Notes under the pieces: generated by a model
Database searches by the model: none
The model's input: the letters and a program-made list of their open reading frames with translations, nothing else
What the model was told of the DNA's origin: nothing
Position numbers and translations under genes: made by a program
Assembly: GCA_963682005.1 (NCBI GenBank)
Contig: OY820914.1
Span: forward strand, 3,534,001 to 3,598,000
Length of the DNA stretch: 64,000 bases
Reading direction: 5' to 3'
Source of the DNA: CAIYUC01 sp963682005
GTDB taxonomy: Bacteria; Bacteroidota; Bacteroidia; Bacteroidales; FEN-979
In this document: in pieces, positions 60,691 through 64,000 of the stretch
How positions within the stretch are numbered: position 1 is the stretch's first letter
Layout: each line of letters starts with the position of its first letter

Positions 60691-62820
60691 TCAACCAGTC
60701 TCATACTTTTTCGGGATTGAAAACCTGAATGTACTTCCTTTGCCCGGGGATGATTCCACCCAGATCCTTCCACCGTGCAATTCCACTATTTTTTTACAGT
60801 GAGCGAGGCCGATCCCGGTTCCTTCATATTCGTCACGCTTATGTAAACGCTTGAATATGACAAAGATTTTTTCCGAATCTTTCGGATCAATGCCGATGCC
60901 ATTGTCTGTAACCGTAAAGATCCACCCGTTGTCATCGGAATCGGCTGAAATGCAGACTTCGGGTTTGATATCCTTTTTTCTGAATTTGATCCCATTGTTT
61001 ATAAGATTCTGGAAGAGAAGCCGCATTTCCGTTTCATATCCTGAAATCAGTGGCAAGCTTAAAACGTTTACACTGGCCTCATTTAACGTAATGGTATCAG
61101 CCATATCGGTCAGGACATCTTTGATGATCCTTGAGCAGTCGATGCTTTTCAGCACACTCTCTTTTCCAAGCAGGGAATACTCGAGTAAACCCTTTACCAG
61201 GTCACTCATCCGTGCAGCAGATGTGTGGATGAACTCGATATACTTATTGCCATCTTCATCCAGTTTGCCGGCATATTCTTCACTGATGAGCTGTGTAAAG
61301 CTTGTGAGGGTCCGCAATGGTTCCTGGAGGTCATGAGAAGCGATGTAGGTGAACTGTTCAATTTCCCTGAGGTGAAATTCAAGTTGTTTATTTGTGGTCT
61401 CAAGCTGGTTCGTGCGTTCAATCACACGGTGCTCAAGGGTTTCGTTGAGCTTGCGTATCTCATTTTCGGCCTGCTTGCGTTCGGTGATATCCCGGATGAT
61501 CAACTGGACAGCTGGTTTATTTGCAATCCTGATAGCGATAGCCTTAACTTCGACATCCACCACAGAACCATCGAGCCGAAGGAATTTTTCTTCGGTCATG
61601 GGTAAAACAGAATCTTCAACAGATATTCGCTTCATACGCTCAATGACCAGTGGGCGTGAATCCGGATGAACAAAGCTGATTACGGATCGGCCAAGAAGTT
61701 GAGATGCATCGGTAGCTCCGACGATCCGGAGGCCCTCCCTGTTGATGAATACAACTTTTCCATCGATATAAATGGAGATTGCATCCGGGGAATATTCAAC
61801 CAGTTCACGGTATTTATGCTCACTTTCCCTCAGGGCGATTTCAGCATTCTTATGCTCGGTGATATCGCTTCCGCTGGCCCGGATCCCGAGTGATTTTCCC
61901 TGGGAATCGTAAATGGGTTGCCAGGAGGCGCTAAGCCAGCGCTTAGTTCCATTCTTGTTAATAAAACGGAATTCGAAATTTTTGCCTTTACTGCCATGGA
62001 GGGCTTTACTAATTTGCAAGGTCAAGATCTGCCGGTCTTCTTCAGCGATCAAAGCAGTGATATAGTCCGGCATGGCCAGGATCTCTTCTGCTGTGTAACC
62101 TGTGATCTGAAATACCCCCGGGTTCACCCAAAGGTATTTCCCGTCAGGGCCGAACCATGATTCCCAGTTCACTGTATAATTGGCAATGGTCTTAAAATTC
62201 TCTTCGTTCTGCTTCAGAAGTACTGTTGCATTTTCCCTTGCTGAAATTTCCATTTTCAGCTGGAGGTTTGTAAATGCTTTTTCTGACAATTCATTGGCGA
62301 ATGTAAAAAGCATTTTACCCACATTTTTGAACTGGTTTACGGTCATCGCAGGAACTTCCTCATACGCCTTCATGAATTCCTCCCTGTTTGCGCCGATCTC
62401 ATCTGCGTAGCTGATCAACCGCTGTTCATCCAGCGCTTCATTCCTCACCTGGCCGATCAGCCAGTTGGCGATGTGTTTTCCCCCGACTGTAATGCTTGCA
62501 CCTGCATCCCAGATGCCTCCGCTGAGGCATGGCTGCACGACTGGTCCGGAAGGATTATGGCGGCCGAGGATTGCGTCCGACTTATAACAATTGTTTAGTC
62601 CCTTTTCAGTCTTCCGTATAATGTCGTTGCATAACCTGCAGAAGTTGCTGGGCCTGGTTATGGGAGTGCCATCGGGCCGTGATATCAAAGACGCTACCCC
62701 GGTGGCATCAGAGAAAAGATCCTGTAAACGCTGGATCTCATCCAGATCGAACAAATCACTGAACTGCACCCCGGATGCTATCCTGGCGGGCTGCGGTTGA
62801 CCTTCCTTTACCATACTCAT
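60691..62820 (-). CDS. PocR-domain PAS sensor histidine kinase
   Basis: This is a 709-residue soluble kinase. The N-terminal PocR ligand-binding domain (about 20-190; LFDLDEIQRLQDLFSDATGV, with Cys-rich FCRLCND and NNCYKSD) is known to bind small hydrocarbon-derived ligands or to sense redox state. It is followed by two PAS domains (about 205-330 and 335-455), HisKA (phospho-acceptor in YIASHDLQEPLRTL) and HATPase_c (DNGIGIDPKDSEKI; GTGIGLAHCKKI). An alternative start is Met3. A candidate TAnnTTTG box lies at 62912-62919. The receiver protein at 60125 is its likely target. Confidence 0.92.
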   Translation of the reverse strand: MSMVKEGQPQPARIASGVQFSDLFDLDEIQRLQDLFSDATGVASLISRPDGTPITRPSNFCRLCNDIIRKTEKGLNNCYKSDAILGRHNPSGPVVQPCLSGGIWDAGASITVGGKHIANWLIGQVRNEALDEQRLISYADEIGANREEFMKAYEEVPAMTVNQFKNVGKMLFTFANELSEKAFTNLQLKMEISARENATVLLKQNEENFKTIANYTVNWESWFGPDGKYLWVNPGVFQITGYTAEEILAMPDYITALIAEEDRQILTLQISKALHGSKGKNFEFRFINKNGTKRWLSASWQPIYDSQGKSLGIRASGSDITEHKNAEIALRESEHKYRELVEYSPDAISIYIDGKVVFINREGLRIVGATDASQLLGRSVISFVHPDSRPLVIERMKRISVEDSVLPMTEEKFLRLDGSVVDVEVKAIAIRIANKPAVQLIIRDITERKQAENEIRKLNETLEHRVIERTNQLETTNKQLEFHLREIEQFTYIASHDLQEPLRTLTSFTQLISEEYAGKLDEDGNKYIEFIHTSAARMSDLVKGLLEYSLLGKESVLKSIDCSRIIKDVLTDMADTITLNEASVNVLSLPLISGYETEMRLLFQNLINNGIKFRKKDIKPEVCISADSDDNGWIFTVTDNGIGIDPKDSEKIFVIFKRLHKRDEYEGTGIGLAHCKKIVELHGGRIWVESSPGKGSTFRFSIPKKYETG

Positions 62821-62911
62821 GTGAATTCTGGTTAATCATACCGTTGACTACCTTGAATGGTTGATGGTCAGTGATCCGGGTATGAAAGTAAAAAAGCATT
62901 AACTGGTTTAA

Positions 62912-62919
62912 CAAAGATA
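62912..62919 (-). promoter_or_regulatory. candidate -7 box (TATCTTTG) for the PocR kinase
   Basis: The minus strand reads TATCTTTG, a perfect TAnnTTTG, about 90 bases before the ATG at 62820. No clear upstream TTTG was seen, so support is weak. Confidence 0.28.
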
Positions 62920-62996
62920 TACTATTTAACCTGAGAAATGCAATACCCTGATCTGAAGGATAGGCATGGAATGGTCAAGGATTAATAATTTTGTTT

Positions 62997-63004
62997 TATA
63001 TTTG
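62997..63004 (+). promoter_or_regulatory. candidate -7 box (TATATTTG) for the right-edge gene
   Basis: A perfect TAnnTTTG lies 41 bases before the GTG start at 63046. The expected upstream TTTG is not evident. Confidence 0.33.
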
Positions 63005-63045
63005 GAAGAATTTGTATTATCATCATATCTAAAAAAGGATGACCT

Positions 63046-64000
63046 GTGTTTACTGAAAAACGGATCAGAGAAATTCTGGTTTTTTTTCTTTTAATAATCA
63101 CCCTCGACGGAATTGCTGAAGGCACAAAACAGCTTTTACCTGATTCGACTGTTTCAGGGGCGGGGTTGTACATTGATAACACGATCACAAGCGTTTACAC
63201 GAAATTTGCATTGATCAACTGTCCTCAGAATTACCGGCTGAATATCCATATCCGGAAACCGGGGGAAAAGATCCTTTTCGGTTTTTCAATTCCAAGCATC
63301 GGTCAGTCCTACAACCTGAGAAAGCCCAACGGAACTATTGCAATGTCAGGATATTTAAGCCAGATCCCGGGAACTGCGGGCACCATTGTTTATTATCACC
63401 AGGCAATTACAGGACCTTTTCCGCAAGCAGGAGGATATATTCCGTTTGAATATACAGTAAGCAATGCAGCGGATACCGGGGATTACTATTTTGAGTTTTC
63501 CCGGACAAACTCCTTCACCGAGATCATTGATTACTGGGACTTCCAGGTCGTTTCAGGAATGAACAATCCTGCTGTGCCATCGGATGCAGTGAACGGGAGG
63601 GTATGGTCCAAATCATGGCAGGTGTATGCATTTCTTGCATATCCGGTTCAATATTTTAACGGAGAGTTTTGCATTTATTCGGATGACGGGATCGTAACGA
63701 AACTTGCTTTCAGCAATGCGCATATCGGGGCGGCCACGATTTTCTGCAATCCTTACGGCTGCCTTAATACCGGGAATTTCAACAGCGACCGGCAATCCAA
63801 GAATACCAACACCTTTACCAATTACCCGGGAATCGCACAATATAAAGTATTTCTGAATGATCCGGATCCGCTGGTATATCCAAGCGGGGTGATCGGGGAG
63901 ATCATCCCAACCCCTTACGTAATCCCTGACACGAATTACCCGCCTTGCAGCGGACGGAAGAATATTGTTGTGAATACAAATAAAGCGGGAAAGCTTGAAA
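63046..64000 (+). CDS. secreted protein, N-terminal part (runs off the right edge)
   Basis: A GTG start at 63046 is the only start after an in-frame TGA at 63040. The first ~25 residues (VFTEKRIREILVFFLLIITL, then DGIAEG) form a signal peptide. About 318 residues are visible and the frame is still open at 64000. Motifs such as SGAGLYIDNTITSVYTKFAL, FEYTVSNAADTGDYYFEF and YSDDGIVTKLAFSNA occur in the N-terminal domain of very large Bacteroidota surface proteins that end in gliding-motility-type C-terminal domains. That ending lies outside the window. It is probably another T9SS cargo. Confidence 0.8.
   Translation, partial: MFTEKRIREILVFFLLIITLDGIAEGTKQLLPDSTVSGAGLYIDNTITSVYTKFALINCPQNYRLNIHIRKPGEKILFGFSIPSIGQSYNLRKPNGTIAMSGYLSQIPGTAGTIVYYHQAITGPFPQAGGYIPFEYTVSNAADTGDYYFEFSRTNSFTEIIDYWDFQVVSGMNNPAVPSDAVNGRVWSKSWQVYAFLAYPVQYFNGEFCIYSDDGIVTKLAFSNAHIGAATIFCNPYGCLNTGNFNSDRQSKNTNTFTNYPGIAQYKVFLNDPDPLVYPSGVIGEIIPTPYVIPDTNYPPCSGRKNIVVNTNKAGKLE

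Overview
The window looks like chromosomal DNA of an environmental member of the Bacteroidota, most likely a Bacteroidales-type anaerobe. The evidence is: C-terminal type IX secretion (T9SS) sorting domains of both type A and type B on large secreted proteins; a Bacteroidota-style kdp locus with a kinase-less KdpD, a separate histidine kinase and a sigma-54 regulator; TAnnTTTG-like promoter boxes and few Shine-Dalgarno sequences; and DUF6660, DUF5777 and Omp85-type envelope genes. No rRNA, tRNA or CRISPR array was found.

Layout. 1-5895 (minus strand) is envelope export: the start of a CusA/CzcA-type RND pump, a small Cys-rich secreted DUF6660 protein, and a MacAB-like ABC exporter (ATPase, two permeases, periplasmic adaptor). 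6422-19436 is an accessory island. It starts with an IS200-like element and a MITE, continues with a run of 5'-truncated Rhs (polymorphic toxin) modules, and contains an IS1380-family element, a structured non-coding repeat and a deletion-derived MITE. The Rhs run holds four different C-terminal toxin candidates, each followed by a small secreted protein that is its likely immunity factor, plus a fifth Rhs remnant with no toxin. 19881-21989 is an M3 peptidase lipoprotein. 22212-31521 is the potassium system: NtrC-family regulator, kdpFABC, KdpD sensor part and HAMP-PAS histidine kinase. 31873-40649 carries an Omp85-like barrel, a fused class-V aminotransferase, two T9SS cargo proteins, hypA, a DUF3795 protein and an ArsC-type reductase. 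40604-48850 is a signalling block: a REC-PAS5 kinase, a PAS-only protein, a four-helix-bundle protein and a CheB-CheR-PAS fusion. 49020-51717 has a DUF5777 barrel, two haem c lipoproteins and a small membrane protein. 51865-60059 has two large T9SS cargo proteins either side of an intact IS3-family element. 60125-62820 is a response regulator and a PocR-PAS kinase. A further secreted protein runs off the right edge.

The most unusual features are the Rhs toxin-immunity island and the non-coding repeat landscape. In the island, a core segment of about 1.42 kb is duplicated without length change, three short orphan modules all begin at the same codon of the core, and all four putative immunity proteins have signal peptides. 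In the intergenic DNA, arrays of 7-8 bp 'words' occur throughout and many begin at, or inside, the stop codon of the preceding gene. Several other gaps hold imperfect word palindromes, and an 81-bp nested palindrome occurs three times, once between kdpB and kdpC.
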